Shown in pieces: positions 10,921-23,644 of a stretch of DNA of 64,000 nucleotides. Made by a program: the position numbers and the translations under genes. The notes under the pieces are model-generated. The model was not told the origin of the DNA and searched no databases. It worked only from the letters and a program-made list of their open reading frames with translations. The DNA is from Pocillopora verrucosa (Eukaryota; Cnidaria; Anthozoa; Scleractinia; Pocilloporidae), in NCBI RefSeq assembly GCF_036669915.1, contig NC_089319.1, forward strand, positions 10,286,080 through 10,350,079, given 5' to 3'. Each line of letters begins with the position of its first letter. Position 1 is the first letter of the stretch.

Positions 10921-11560
10921 ACGAGACAAACGAACAAAGTTCCTATCTTATACCACGATGAACAATAAGCACATATTACATTATATAATTATTACATTGT
11001 TGCAATCATGAAACCATTACAAAAATCCAATAAGGTACTTTCTCCGTCCACTGAACATCATTTGACAAGTCGTCAATTACACGCCTTGCTTAAAAAGAAA
11101 AAAATGGGGTTAATTGGAGATAAAGATGATTAATGTATACCACACCCCATATATAAGAGCCCACTTATAGACAAGGCATGCAGAGCAGCTGACTTCTTCT
11201 TAGCCAAGTGCTAAGAAGAGAATATTGCGCCCTTACACCCTACCCAACCCTACCCTGACCCGTCCCAAGTCCTATTCAGTGTGGGGGCAAATAATACAAC
11301 AAGGATTGGGGCGCGAAGCGCAATGGAAAGGGAAACAGCGAGAGAGCTCTTCCTCTTTCCATCATCTTTTCTTCTCCACTTTGGCGCCGCGTAGATTTGG
11401 ACAGCTACGCCAACTGTGCTCACTTTTTTGCACACGAGGCCTTTTTACTGTTGCTCAACCTTTAATTCAGCTACCAAGCTTTCGACTTTGCCGATCCTAG
11501 CAGTATGCAGAATGCTTTTTACAAATGAACCTGACAACCTAATTTACTGTACAGTATAGG
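10921..11560. other. No supported gene; TATA-like tract
   Basis: Non-coding by inspection. A catatataagag sequence near 11148-11159 resembles a core promoter, but no coding exon follows within reach. The 91-residue plus frame at 11225-11500 shows no family features. Confidence 0.4.
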
Positions 11561-11566
11561 AACGGA

Positions 11567-11995
11567 TTATTCTAGGTTTGACGTCCGACTTCTCGCAGGA
11601 GTCTCATTATTCTTAATTGTAGTTCGCTGGAACCTTCCTTTGGATATTCCATAATTTGTTGTGGCTTTTGGGATAGCATAAGTCATTTTACAGGGGAACA
11701 TAGTGTTAGAACTATCTGTGTTTCTAACAGGATCAAAAAAGGGATAAAAAACCAAGGATAAAAGTTGGTTGTGAAAATTACACATAAACACTGCAAGTTG
11801 AAGGGTTATTACATCGGACAGCTTCTCAACATTCAAGTCTTTAGATAAAGGACTTGACAGTTCAGTAAAGCTGGAGAAGGTAATTAGCCTTATAACTTTC
11901 GTATGTAAATTAAGTAAAGGTTGCAAAGTTGATTGATATGCGTTACCCCAAGCAATTGCACAATAATTTAAGTATCGGGCTCTACTTAACAAATA
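11567..11995 (-). mobile_element. Non-LTR retrotransposon ORF2 C-terminal remnant
   Basis: The minus-strand frame of 141 residues begins with SRARYLNYCAIAWGNAYQST and continues with VIRLITF and later IPKATTNYGISKGRFQ. This pattern is characteristic of the region after the reverse transcriptase domain in LINE-type (CR1/L2/RTE-like) ORF2 proteins of invertebrates. The RT catalytic core is absent, so it is a 5'-truncated insertion. Confidence 0.65.
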
Positions 11996-12099
11996 GAGAA
12001 GCCTTGACTGTGCTCTGTTCTGTTGTAAAGCACGCAGAAAGCGGCTAGAACACGAAAGAAGTGTAGGGGTCGAGTGTTTCTCCCTACTTCTTGACCTCC

Positions 12100-12130
12100 A
12101 AAAGTGTTAAATTCGGAATTTAACACTTTT
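12100..12130. repeat. Perfect 15-bp-arm palindrome
   Basis: The left arm aaaagtgttaaattc (12100-12114) and right arm gaatttaacactttt (12116-12130) are exact reverse complements separated by one base. It lies in a gene-free stretch next to the retrotransposon remnant. Confidence 0.9.
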
Positions 12131-15100
12131 GCCTAAAGTTTTTTAGTTTCTAATACAGGATCTGAAAGTGAAATGTTCAGTGAAATTCGGCCCAATCGTG
12201 GCTCACAAAAATACGTAAGTTATTTCACATTACAAGTAGAAAACAAACTGTTCAAGGCGAGTGTATTATGAATGAACAACAGCCGAATTCACTAAGACAA
12301 AAAGATCGCTCGGAATGACAGCGCCGTAAAACTCGGTTGCAGTGACTGATCTGGCCTTCCACTCAACGCATCGGAAAGGTAATCAGGACAAGCTCTTATT
12401 TTTTCACTCGAAGGGTAGTCGATTTAGTTCCTGAGGCTTGCTCCACTGCGATGACCGAAGATCGCCATGATTAGCTAGCCGCGATAGACCTTAGGTCGTT
12501 CTGACACCGTCATGATTAGTATGAATTTTAACAATTATGCCAGGTTATATTTTTCATAATTCCTGTTTTTTTTCTATTTGAAATCGAAACTTTATATACT
12601 ATACAAGTGTTAGCTGTGTTTGATTTTTATTACCGTACGTAAACTCGCAATCTAACTGAGCGTGAAAACCGTTAAAAAAACTCGGACTGTCTATCTTGTT
12701 TTATCTTTGAGGATTTTTGTTTCTGCTCACGTTACAGTAACGTAAATTACTGCGCCTGGCATTTTTGCAAGCCTTTGCTTGCTTGTTCCGAAATTTCACT
12801 TTTATTAACGAAAGAAAAGCTAGAAAGAAGTCCCGGAAAATGTCGGACATAGTACGATTTGGCAGATGGCGTGACAGCTTTAGCTCAGTACTATGCTCTA
12901 TACTCTCATAGAGCACGCTCTTTCAACCAATGACAGTAAATGTTATATCCGAGCTTTATTATAATATAGAATAATACAGGCTCAATTAAGTTTTTGTGTT
13001 AAGGAAATATAAGCGAAGCTTAAAGAGAATGTCAATACCTCTTTTGATAGGCCATATAGTTAATGGGACTCTTCCATCTAATATTTGAGTCTATAAAATT
13101 CAACTTATCAAATGGAAATTCTTGGGTCAATGATTGATTATTCATAAATAACATAACCTTTCTGAGAATTCGTTCTTAATCTGGGTGAGCAGATTGCCTA
13201 GTATGGACTTGTGCTTTCGGAATTTCAACGATTTACATCATCGCAGATAGGTGGGAAATATCATATTTCCTTAGGTAAGGTAAATAATCCTTCTTAAATA
13301 CACATAGTAAAATACGATGTCTATTTGAGACCTTTCCGCATAGTTTGAATCAAGTTGAAAATATCCACAAGGCGAGACAAAGGTGTTACAAATGTGTGAC
13401 ATTTTTCAGACGGTACATTTACAAGTCGGTGATGTGTGTGGGGTCCATAGATTGAGTATTTCTTTCCCCGGATGATAGTCGGACTTCAGAAATTGCGTGA
13501 CACAAGTACCCCCAAAACGAAGTCCACCAATCATAATTAACACTGGCAGATGTTAAAACCATTAAAAAAAATTCAAACTTAAGGGTCTCCAACCGTTATA
13601 TTTATGGAAAAATTAATTGTGCGTTTAAGTGTCGGCCTGTCTTTTGCAAATGAGACGTAAATAATTGTCTTTGCCGTTTTGCGGATCTCTCTTTCTTCGT
13701 TTGGTTTATACCATCATGTCCAAGTGTCTGTAGAGGAGATAGTTACCAGCTAAGGTGAGCTTAATACATATTGCTCCGTAAACAGGCGGACGCTCTACCT
13801 GTTCGTCGTTAACACTTGTAGAAATACGCACTGTGAAGCGAGCCATTCGATTCCTAATCCAGCTTTTCTCGTCAGTAACAACAGCAGCAGCTATTTTAAG
13901 GAACTGATACAATTGCTTTGGTTGCATATTCGACAGATCTGTTATTCTCAAAGTAAAAATCTTCTGACCAATTTTTTTCGGCATCCATTATGAAATTGAT
14001 TTCAACCGCATTTCTGTGGAGGAAATATCTGAGGGATGACACCAAAATTCAGGCAACATCCCCACGATCTGAGATCATCAGAAAGCAGTAACTATAGTCT
14101 GAGATTTATAATTGTTAGGAATTTTCTTTAAACGTAAATATGAAGTTAAGGAGTTCAATTTTTTCGGCCACCAACTGATGGCAAACCTTCATTCTTCCGC
14201 TTACACAAGACCCGAGCGGATAAAAGTATTTCATTGTAAGGACGCTCTGATATTTCCTTTACTGCGGTGAGATACAAACATTGAGATACTTTAGATATTT
14301 TTAGTCATTTATGATTATGTCCTTGACCGGAAACCGCTATGAATTTTTTAACATATCTCCTAATTCTTTACAAAGCTAGATGTCGACAAAAAAAAGTTAC
14401 TCGGTCTTTTGGTGATCTGTAATCAAAAGCTGTTTACGCTCCTTGGCCATTGACCGTAAAATGTTTGTCGTTATGAATTGATTGAATATTCCATCTTTTA
14501 AGACTGTTTAACCGGCGCGATATTTGTAGATCTTACTATCTTAATCTCTCAGAATATGACCTCATCAATGTTTATTGGCTTTATTATGCAGCACATTTTT
14601 TTAACACCTTGAAAAGAAAATTGTTTTGAAATCGGTTTTCAACCGTTATCCTTAATTCAAATTTTCAAAAGTTGAAGTGACCTGAGGTCATCTTGTGGTG
14701 GATGTATTTACTCACGTGCTCTATCTTTATCTCAGCACAAAGGTCTGAGATGCGAACTGTCTCAACACATAGGCTTTTTTTTTCCGGGTTCACTGTGAGG
14801 TCCCGTAAAACCACAGATCTTGCGCCTATTCCGGTCCAAGAGTGTCGTAAATTCAAACGATGTGCTTTGGAGGCACGGTTACTTACTTGATTACGGAATT
14901 TTTTTTTCTTCAACATTTACCTGATCGCTGTGTGTAGTGGCGGTGCACTTAGCTGATGACGTGACTGGAGTACTTCAATTAGAGGGGTTCCAAACGAGTA
15001 ACTTTTGTTAAGTAGCCGCCGCTTTCCGGACTTAGGTAAGCAAGAAAAAGCAGTGGTGGCTTAGTCACATGCACTCCTTTTTAGATGTTAAATGTTCTCG

Positions 15101-16080
15101 TAAAGTCAACACTTAACCTTGTTTAAAATGCGTGACTCTTCGAGAGAAATTTGTTTAAAGGGGCCAGTTTGAATAAGAGCATTTCGCGCTGCTTATAATA
15201 AATGCTTTGAAATCAACGCACATGACGTCGTTCCCTTTTTTTCTGTGAATGCACAATCACAGAAAGGTTTATTTCGTGATTTAAAATTTAAAAGCTGCTT
15301 TTGACTTATCACTGATTCGTCGAGCCAATCCAGTTATTTCTATAAGACAACGAAACGAACTATTTCTTTGGTAAATCTGTGGGGCATGTAAATATAAAAC
15401 CCGTGCACCGACATAGGTAAATCAGTTCTTATGAATCCTTTCTTTTGGTGGTTATGATAGTTAAGTGATCAGTTCCAAAAGTGAATTAGTTAGAGAACGT
15501 CTTACACAGTCTAGGAAGAGGAAAAAATTCTGTGGCCTATTATGAAACGCTTGTTATAGTCGTGTGTCTCTGCCGGAGGGTTATTTGAAGAAGTGACCTT
15601 TAAAGAGGGCAAAGGAAAATTGAAAGCTTTTGTCAGAAGTCGATTAAAAATAGGATCTCACGACGCAAATAAACATTCGATGTCGCCATTAAAACAAAGA
15701 GATATAGCAGAACACAGCGATCAGTCGTCAGGAATGCCAAAAGGAATTAAATGTTTGTAGAGATCTGTAAAGTTACAAAAAGGGAAACCTCGAGATTTCT
15801 CGTAGACACTGCCGATTTGAGAACGAGTATCCTGCTGATTTACCATTTTGTATTGAGCTTTATCAAAAAAGTTATAAGATTCTTGAGCAGTGTGACCAAC
15901 CGGCTTTTGAGGTTGTTGGTACCTTCTGACCAACAACTTGGTTCTGTCAGTTTGGAAGAGCGTCCTTTAATCATTACATCGTTTGCATATGCGCGGACGT
16001 TTGATCGCTGTTTTAGTAGATACCATTCTGTTGTTGAAATTGATAATTTTTTTCTTTTGATGATGCGTGTAGGCGCTTGT
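12131..16080. other. Long non-coding region upstream of the ABCC gene
   Basis: About 4 kb without a supported gene. A TATAAAA at 15393-15399 could be the core promoter of the ABCC gene if a 5' UTR intron ends at the acceptor tttgcag around 16090. ORFs at 13706-13984 (minus, 92 residues) and 15751-16095 (plus, 114 residues) have no recognisable features and are not called. Confidence 0.45.
15393..15399 (+). promoter_or_regulatory. TATA-box candidate for the ABCC gene
   Basis: TATAAAA followed by a GC-richer stretch, about 700 bp upstream of the ABCC start codon. Assignment requires a spliced 5' UTR whose acceptor (tttgcag) lies just before the ATG. Positional inference only. Confidence 0.3.
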
Positions 16081-16097
16081 AATTTGCAGATGTAGAA

Positions 16098-19000
16098 ATG
16101 GCTAAAGGGGAATACAAGCCAGTGTACACCAGTGAACAAAAGGAAAATATCAGCTTAGTGTCTCTCCTGTTTTTTCGTTGGATGAACGGTGTCTTCCAGT
16201 CAGGTTCTCATGGAACTTTAGAAGAAACCGACTTTGTTCCCCTCTCAAGAGAAAACACAACAGGCTCTTTGACAGATCTTCTGGAATCAAAATGGAATGA
16301 AGAGAAAGCCAATTGCAAAGAGAATGGGAAAAGGCCAAAACTTTGGAGAAGCATCTTGAAGATGGTGTCTTTCAAAGATACATTCATCATAGTAATTGAT
16401 CATTCAATGTACACAGTCTGGCGCCTTATTAAGCCTTTGTTTCTCGGTTATCTTATTTTCTCATTGATGTCAGCTGAACCACAGAAAAATCTATCTCTGT
16501 ACGGTTGTGTGTTGGCTATGTGCATCTGTGCGATGATTGGGGGACTCAGTGTTCATTACTCTTCCTACAAATGTGATACTCTTGGTATTGGAATGAGCAG
16601 CGCTCTGAAAGGTCTCATATACCGAAAGGTAAACCTTTTCTAAATGAATTTTTTTTAATTTTCAAGAATTTCCAAAAGAGTCGTGGCAGTGGTAATATAC
16701 ACAAAAGAACCTAACATGTCAAATGTAAATGCAAGTCGTCACGATTATATCAGTTAATTACAAGCAATTAGAGGAAAACATCACGAACATAATTAATAAT
16801 CTACTCAAGCATGAATTTTCCTCCTTTGCAGACACTACTACTCGGCAAACAGGAATTACTGAGATTTTCAACAGGCCGCGTGATTGACCTAGTATCTAAC
16901 GATGTTCAGCGACTGGAAGGAGAAACTGTCAAATTCTTGTACTTTATGGTATTAGATTTCTTTCTAGTCGGAGGTGCAACAGTATTACTTGTGTATTTCA
17001 TTGGTTGGCAGACTCTTCTTGGTGTTGTTGTCCTGTGTTTGCTCGTACCATATTTTGGGATGTTGTCCTATGTCAGTGCTGCACTGCGCTTGCGTACAGC
17101 AGCTGTTTCTGATCAGCGTATTTCCTTGATGAACCAGGTGGTTTCTGGGATTCGCGCCATAAAAACGCACGCATGGGAGGATGAGTACCAGGACATGATA
17201 AGGCACCTTCGAAGGTAAATAAGAAATAAATTTTGGTTAATCGTACACAAGTGCCTGAAAGAAAGATTACGCAGAAAAAGGTTTTCACGCGTCCTTACTT
17301 TATTCTCTCGGACATGTGTGGACTTGTCAGAGTACTTAGACATCGAGGTAACTATTTTCCTGTTCTCGTTCAACAACGTGAGTCTGATTAATCGAACATA
17401 CCTTTCTTTCTTGTCAAAATGTGTGAAGTGGTTCATCAAACTATCGACATTTCATTTGCAGAGAAATTAGTTTGTATAATCTGTTTCATTTTTTAGCGAG
17501 GAAATGAGTATCATTCGAAAGAAGAGTGCTGTTCTAGCAGGGGTTGCTGCCTTACAGTACACTTCAGTGCCATTGACAGTTCTGGTGGTAGTCATTACAA
17601 TGGTGCTAACTGGTCGACCAATCACACCTGTTAATCTCTTCATGCTTCTTCCTTATATCAATACACTAATAACAAGTATTTGCTATTACCAAGCCTATGG
17701 TTCCCTGGAAACATACGAAGCTTATGCGTCACTTCAAAGAATCGAAGAGTTTCTGCTTTTAGATGAGTTGCACGGGATCTCTGATGGTAACTTGATAAAG
17801 GAAACATCGAGATCGAACAGACTCTCAGATAAACAGAGAAAATCGGACAAAGCCTCCACCGTTGACGAGAAAGAACCTGGGAAGGAGTCTCTTCTTGTGT
17901 CAGGTCTTTCGTGTTCCCAAAGTGATCAAAGGGAAGAGTTTTCTCTGCAGGATGTAGAATTCACTGCAGCGCCAAAAAGTTTAACAATCATCACAGGACC
18001 CGTGGGAAGTGGAAAATCTACTCTTCTGTTAGCTATGGCTGGCGAAATATCAGATATCAGCGGTGATATAACTTTTCAAGGTTCACTTGCATATATTTCC
18101 CAAACGCCATGGGTCTTCTCTGGAACCATAAGACAAAACATTTTATTCGGTCTACCTTACGACGAAACCAAATACTCCAAAATTATTGAGGCATGTTCTC
18201 TTACAGAAGATTTCCAGATGTTTCCAAACGGTGACCACACAATTGTAGGTGAGCGGGGCGCCGTTTTGAGTGGAGGTCAACGTGCAAGAGTGAGCTTGGC
18301 AAGAGCAGTATACATGGACGCAGACCTGTACTTGTTGGATGACCCTCTCAGTGCCGTGGACATAAAAGTTGGACAACACATTTTTGAAAGCTGCTTTCTA
18401 GACCCACTAGTCTTGGGTAACAAAACACGAGTATTGTCAACTCATCAAGAGGAACATATGAAAGTTGCTGATGAAGTAATTATATTACAAAAGGGTCGGG
18501 TGTTGGAGAAGGGAAGTTACATTGAGCTCCAGAAAAAGGGTAGTCTTGCCACAGTTCTTGATCCGCTACAAATAAAGTCCAACAGAGACAGCGAGTCGGA
18601 TTTGAGCTCAATTTCGAAGGACAAAGAGAAACCAGATGTCATGGACAAAAGTGCGACAAAAGGAAAACATATCAAGGATCTCGTTATTTCGGAGGAAGAT
18701 CGCACAATCGGAGAAGTGACTTTAAAGACCTACTGGGAATATTTCAGAAGCGGATTGCACTCGTTAGCAATATTTTCTTTATTTCTTTTATGTGTGATTA
18801 CTCAAGGTAAGATTCATACTATATACAAAGTGATATAAGAAAGTTGTCGTATTCAATATTCTTGCTTTGATCTCAATGTTTTAAACCTTCTTTCATCTAC
18901 CGGTTGACCAAATGTTAATTCTTACTTTTTTCTTTTATCATAGGGATGATCGTTGCTCCTGACGTATGGCTGTCATTCTTTTCAAAGAAACGTCTCGAAA

Positions 19001-21240
19001 ATCAGAGGAAGAGCATAAGCTTAATATCGTATAGCAGTCTAGTGATTGGATCCTTCATATTTGCCTTTATCAGAGCATATGGATTTCTCTTGGCATCTTT
19101 AAGATGTTCGGAGCGGCTTCATGATGAAATGGTCGCAGCGGTATTAAAGGCGCCAGTTTTGTTCTTTGATTCAAATCCAGTTGGAAGAATTCTCAATCGA
19201 TTTTCCAAGGATGTTGGCTGCCTGGACGAGTTGTTACCCGACACGTTTCTTCTCTCAGTCCAAGTTTTCCTGCTGCTACTTTCATCCGTTTTGGTACCAA
19301 TTGTCACAAACCCTTGGGTTCTATTTGTCGTTTGTCCACTGGCTGTAGTCGTTTTTTACATCTCTAGTTATTACCTGAAGACATCACGACAGCTCAAAAG
19401 GTTAGAGTCAATATGCCGAAGTCCTGTGTATTCACACATTTCGGAGACCTTGGATGGACTTGAGACAATTCGAACGGGAAGACGACAAAAAGATTTTCAA
19501 GAACAGTTTTACAGGTGTGTTATACTTTTTCTGTCAACTATAAAAGAGAGTAGCATGCAGAAGAGGTAAAGCCGTGCACTTAGAGAATGAGAGATAAGTT
19601 TTTTAAGCGTTTGGATATAGTCTGCCTTGTAGTTTCTAGAATAAATATATCTAGGACCTCTTATGTCACGGTAATTGTTAGACCTAGAAACACACCATAA
19701 CCTGCTGTGCAACCTGATTTATAAAAAAAAGCAAACAAAAAAAAAATCACAGTTAACTGAACATTTCTTTCATAGATTTCAAGATGTCCATACTCAGTCG
19801 TATATCATGGTGTTGGCCAGTGGAAGATGGCTTTCTGTGCGCATTGAACTTCTTTCTTCCTTATTGACTGGTGTTGTGGCTTTAGCAGCTATTTTAGTTT
19901 CCCAAGATGCAGGTAGGTGTGGTCATATCACTAAATGATGGATCATTGTAAAACCATCAACATCAAACCATCAAAAACCCCGATTGAGCTAAACACAGTT
20001 TAGCTTTTAATTGAAGAATTATCACCACGAACTTTCGTTCAACAGATGATGTTCTGAGAGAAGTTTCGATTTCAAGGATAAACTTGATTAATGCATCTGA
20101 TCTTTGATTTTAGAGTTGATTTTTTATTTGTTGAGTCGTTTATGTCAGATATTTTGATACGCTCTTCTTCAAAACTGTTAGAAATGTATGCGCCAAGAAG
20201 ACACATAGACTTGTTAAAGGATGTCTGATTTTGGTCTCCTTTTTCTAACTTCAGCATTCCATGTTCTAGGGCACTTACATCGGGTTATATTTACAAACTG
20301 TTGAGGGTTAAGAAATGAAGTACCAGCTTTTGATGCAGCTTTTTTTTCCGCCGCAGCTTTCGCTGGACTTGCTCTTGTATACGTTATCGAGACTGTGGAA
20401 CAAGCTCAGTTTGTTGTCAGAAAAACATCGGATGTCGAGAATTCAATGACGTCAGTTGAACGTGTTTTGACATATACGAAACTTGATTGCGAACCTGGGT
20501 ACAAAGTGCTGCGTCCTCCCCCAGAAAACTGGCCCCTAGAAGGAGGTGTGACATTTGAAAATGTGTCTTTGACATACTATCCAGGGGGACCGCAAGTACT
20601 AAGAAACATAAATCTTAAATTAAAAGGAGGGTCCAAGTTTGGCGTTGCAGGAAGAACGGGAGCCGGAAAATCATCCCTGGTGGCAGCTTTTCTGCGCATG
20701 CCAGACGCGGATGGGAATGTCATTATTGACGGTGTTCCAATAAAGGAGATCAACCTCCAAGAAGCTCGACGATGTATATCTGTACTTGGCCAAAGTCCAG
20801 TTCTTTTCAGTGGATCGCTGAGAAGAAATCTTGATCTGGTGGATCAGTTTCAAGATTTAGAGCTGTGGAAAGCCTTGGAAGATGTCCAACTAAAAGGGTT
20901 GGTGGAAAATCTAGAAGGACAGCTGCATCATGAGTTATTAGAACACGGTGCAAATTTTAGCGCCGGAGAACGGCAGTTAATTTGTTTGGCCCGTGTTCTT
21001 TTGCAGCAAAAAAAGGTTATCATCTTAGATGAACCCACTGCACACGTGGATCCAGAAACAGAACAAGTAATTTGGAGAGTCGTGCGAGAGAAACTGAAGA
21101 ACTCTACAGTAATAACTATTGCTCATCGACTGAACACCATTAAAGACTGTGACATGATTTTGGTAATGAAAAATGGCGAGATTGATAGATTCGACAGCTT
21201 TGACTCTTTAGTGAGCAGTGAGGATCTCGAAGTACCTTGA
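16098..21240 (+). CDS. ABCC-family (MRP4-like, short MRP) ABC exporter
   Basis: Six exons: 16098-16628, 16832-17214, 17497-18806, 18944-19514, 19776-19912, 20357-21240. All use GT/AG and join in frame to 1271 residues. Order is TMD1 (about 85-430), NBD1, linker, TMD2 (about 625-930), NBD2, with no extra N-terminal TMD0, as in ABCC4-type short MRPs. NBD1: Walker [10 protein letters not shown] (472-480), LSGGQ (562-566), LYLLDDP. NBD2: Walker [10 protein letters not shown] (1076-1084), C-loop FSAGERQ, Walker B VIILDEP with the catalytic Glu, D-loop and H-loop [10 protein letters not shown]1 has Asp in place of the catalytic Glu, the usual ABCC asymmetry with only NBD2 hydrolytically complete. 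Expected role: ATP-driven export of organic anions or conjugates across the plasma membrane. Start chosen as the ATG opening [14 protein letters not shown]; the substrate is unknown. Confidence 0.92.
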
Positions 21241-21639
21241 AACAACATAGTTAATATACACTTGCTATGTCTAATAGACGGTGCCTATCTTAAATGCAAA
21301 TCACAAGATGGTTAGTTAGGAAAATGTTTCTTATTCGAAGATTATAGGTACTTAGCGGAATTGTGAAAGCAATATTTCTCTAAATAATAGTTGTTTGCGG
21401 ACAGTAATGTGACTAACTATCGTACTTATTATACGAGTTTACGTACTGCTTTCAACAGTGACATTTCCGGACAAAAATAGCATCTTTTTTTATCAGTTTT
21501 TTACAAAGTAAAAACTCCCTTAATGATAAGTAGCCAGAGTGTAAGGAGCAATGATTTTTCCCAGAATGGCCGGTTAGAATGTTTGCATACTACTCAGATG
21601 CACCTCAAGTATTGAAAAAAATTATTTTTCTTTTATAGG

Positions 21640-21885
21640 CAGGAATTAGACTCAAAGATTCGCAATAAACTTGTGCCAATGTTCTGATTCCTCACTGGTG
21701 AAAGCTCTACTAGGGATAGAAGATATAAGAGGCGTTAAAATGATTGATGATTATCTAAAATATGAGATCAACCTTGAGGAAGCTCGACCGTGTGCTTCTG
21801 ATCATGGTCAAAGTCTTGTCCTTTTTAGTGGCTAAAAAAAATCTTGATTTGATGGAGCAATCACAAGATGTAGATGTTAATCTCT
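21640..21885 (+). pseudogene. Decayed copy of the ABCC NBD2 exon
   Basis: About 400 bp behind the intact ABCC stop, the sequence again reads like the stretch after Walker A. EINLEEARPCASDHGQSLVL matches [20 protein letters not shown] of the intact gene, followed by a stop in place of the conserved [10 protein letters not shown] continuation and then NLDLMEQSQDV. Nucleotide blocks match 20740-20870. Stops and a lost Walker A make it non-functional. It probably records a tandem duplication of the gene's last exon. Confidence 0.8.
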
Positions 21886-22146
21886 ACAGTCATACTCGAA
21901 AATAAATCAATTGGCGTGCAGTAAATATAAACAGTTTCGAGATATTTAGTAATTAAGAAATGTAAAATGTTTCCCCCCCCTCCCCCCTCCAACTTCAGAA
22001 AGAGATAACGAGGAACACAGTACGTTAAGTGGTCATTCAGGGAAAGTACGAATCGCGGTTGAACGTAATTAATGATTTAAGAACTGCGCAGACTCCGGCA
22101 AATCTTACTGGTTTGTTCTTCTAGCCTCTGTTTCTTCGTCTGAAAG

Positions 22147-23497
22147 ATGACCTCAAATAGCGTACTTCTTTTAGTTCTACTCGTAGCAGTGGTCGGAGCG
22201 GCGCCAAAGAAGAAAGGTACGTGATAGAACGAATTCTTGCAATTTACAATTCACAAGGCAGCGAACCTTTGATTGACTTATGCTTGATCATTCATCTTTT
22301 CTAGCCTTTGATTTCCACTAAAGGAATAGGCTTTGTGTAATGAGAAACCTTTCATCGGAAAACGTATAATTTTGATCGGCAAGGTAAACACGTGTTATTG
22401 AAAGGCGAGTTGTGATTAAACAAAATCTATTTAAAAAACTGAAGAATATTTATGACGACCGAGTGATTTCCCGTAGAAGATTTATCGGATTCGACGGAAC
22501 TGGTGTTTGGAGGACGCTTCAATACAACACCTGTTGATTCAGACAATTAAGTTTGTCAGAAAGTAGTGTCCAAATAGTCCAATAATGTATTCTCCACCTC
22601 AAGAACTCGTTTCCATGCCAAAATAAATACCAGGAAAGGGGATAGAATTTTTGACTGAAATTATGTTTTTCTGAGGTGTTCTCTTCTTGGTGAAACCTGG
22701 AAGCCGTTTCTTCAAAGTCCCGGCGTGCACTGGTCCCAAAAAGCTGTTTTTGGTTTGCTGTGTTTACAATGAGGATCAAAATATGAACATTTTTGAAGCC
22801 CAAATAGTGAAAATATCAGGAAAGGAAACAGATTGTACTGTTTTTTTGAGCAAAGACCTGCACTACTTTATTATATGGTTAGCTCGTTATTTATATGGCT
22901 TCAAGTCCATACAGTTACCAAGACTTTCCAGAAACGAACCTTTTTTAAGCCTTGGTGCCATCAAGTGGGACTTGCGTCCCTTTCCAGACTCTGAATAGAC
23001 AGCAGAGCAACCCCACGGGAACAAGATAATAAAGTGATGTTAGGAAGTTCGTTTTATCGATGGAAATGGGGCTCCTGAAGAGAAAAGAGTATTTAAAATA
23101 TGAAGAAAACTTGTTTACTCAACTTATCTGATTTGCCTTTTTCTCTTCAGAAAACAAACCTGAACCACGAGACAGTAATCGTTCACTTCTAACAGAGCTT
23201 CAGCAGGCTGAATCTTCCGGTGCAGGGACTGGGAAAGAATCAGACTCAACAGCCGCTGTTCTATTGGAAAAAGTACCCAAATTTAAAACAAAAGTGGCAG
23301 AAATAAAGTGGAAATTGAACAAGGCACGAAAGAAACTGAAAATTGCCAAGCAATATGTAACACTCGCTGATAAGGTTTCACTAATGAGAAAAAAAGGAAA
23401 AGGTGCCAGTAAAGATGTCAAGGATATAATACGGAAGGCAGAGATTGCCTTGGTCCACGCTGGTGAACATATGGGTCTCGATTATGTTCATTTTTAG
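22147..23497 (+). CDS. Small secreted basic helical protein (cluster gene 1)
   Basis: Two exons, 22147-22216 and 23151-23497, joined in phase 1 to 138 residues. Exon 1 encodes a signal peptide (MTSNSVLLLVLLVAVVGAA) plus a Lys-rich spacer. Exon 2 is a Ser/Thr/Glu-rich linker and then a Lys-rich, Cys-free, probably helical region from about residue 60 to the end. The last 20 residues (KAEIALVHAGEHMGLDYVHF) follow a motif shared with two later genes of this cluster. No known family is recognised. The acceptor ttcttctag at 22124 suggests a 5' UTR intron. An AATAAA lies 138 nt after the stop. Function unknown; secretion is the only safe statement. Confidence 0.72.
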
Positions 23498-23634
23498 AAG
23501 TACTTTAATTGAATTTGGAAATCAATTATCGGAAGCTTACACCAGGCATGCAAGGGAAAATTACCAAGGGAAATGGACACCTAGAGGTTAACTTTGTCTA
23601 AATGACGTTTTAAACCTTTCTAAATTATGTGGAC

Positions 23635-23640
23635 AATAAA
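23635..23640 (+). promoter_or_regulatory. Polyadenylation signal AATAAA of cluster gene 1
   Basis: Canonical AATAAA in ggacaataaagtagaac, 138 nt after the stop codon of the 22147 gene and on the same strand. Confidence 0.55.
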
Positions 23641-23644
23641 GTAG

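Noticed and set aside
11148-11159. TATA-like catatataagag
   Set aside because: No coding exon or transcript evidence downstream; AT-rich DNA gives many such matches.
13706-13984. 92-residue minus ORF beginning MPKKIGQKIF
   Set aside because: Reads like protein but matches no family I know and has no neighbouring exon; kept out for lack of support.
15751-16095. 114-residue plus ORF before the ABCC start
   Set aside because: Ends just before the ABCC ATG; it is likely 5' UTR/intron sequence and shows no ABCC similarity.
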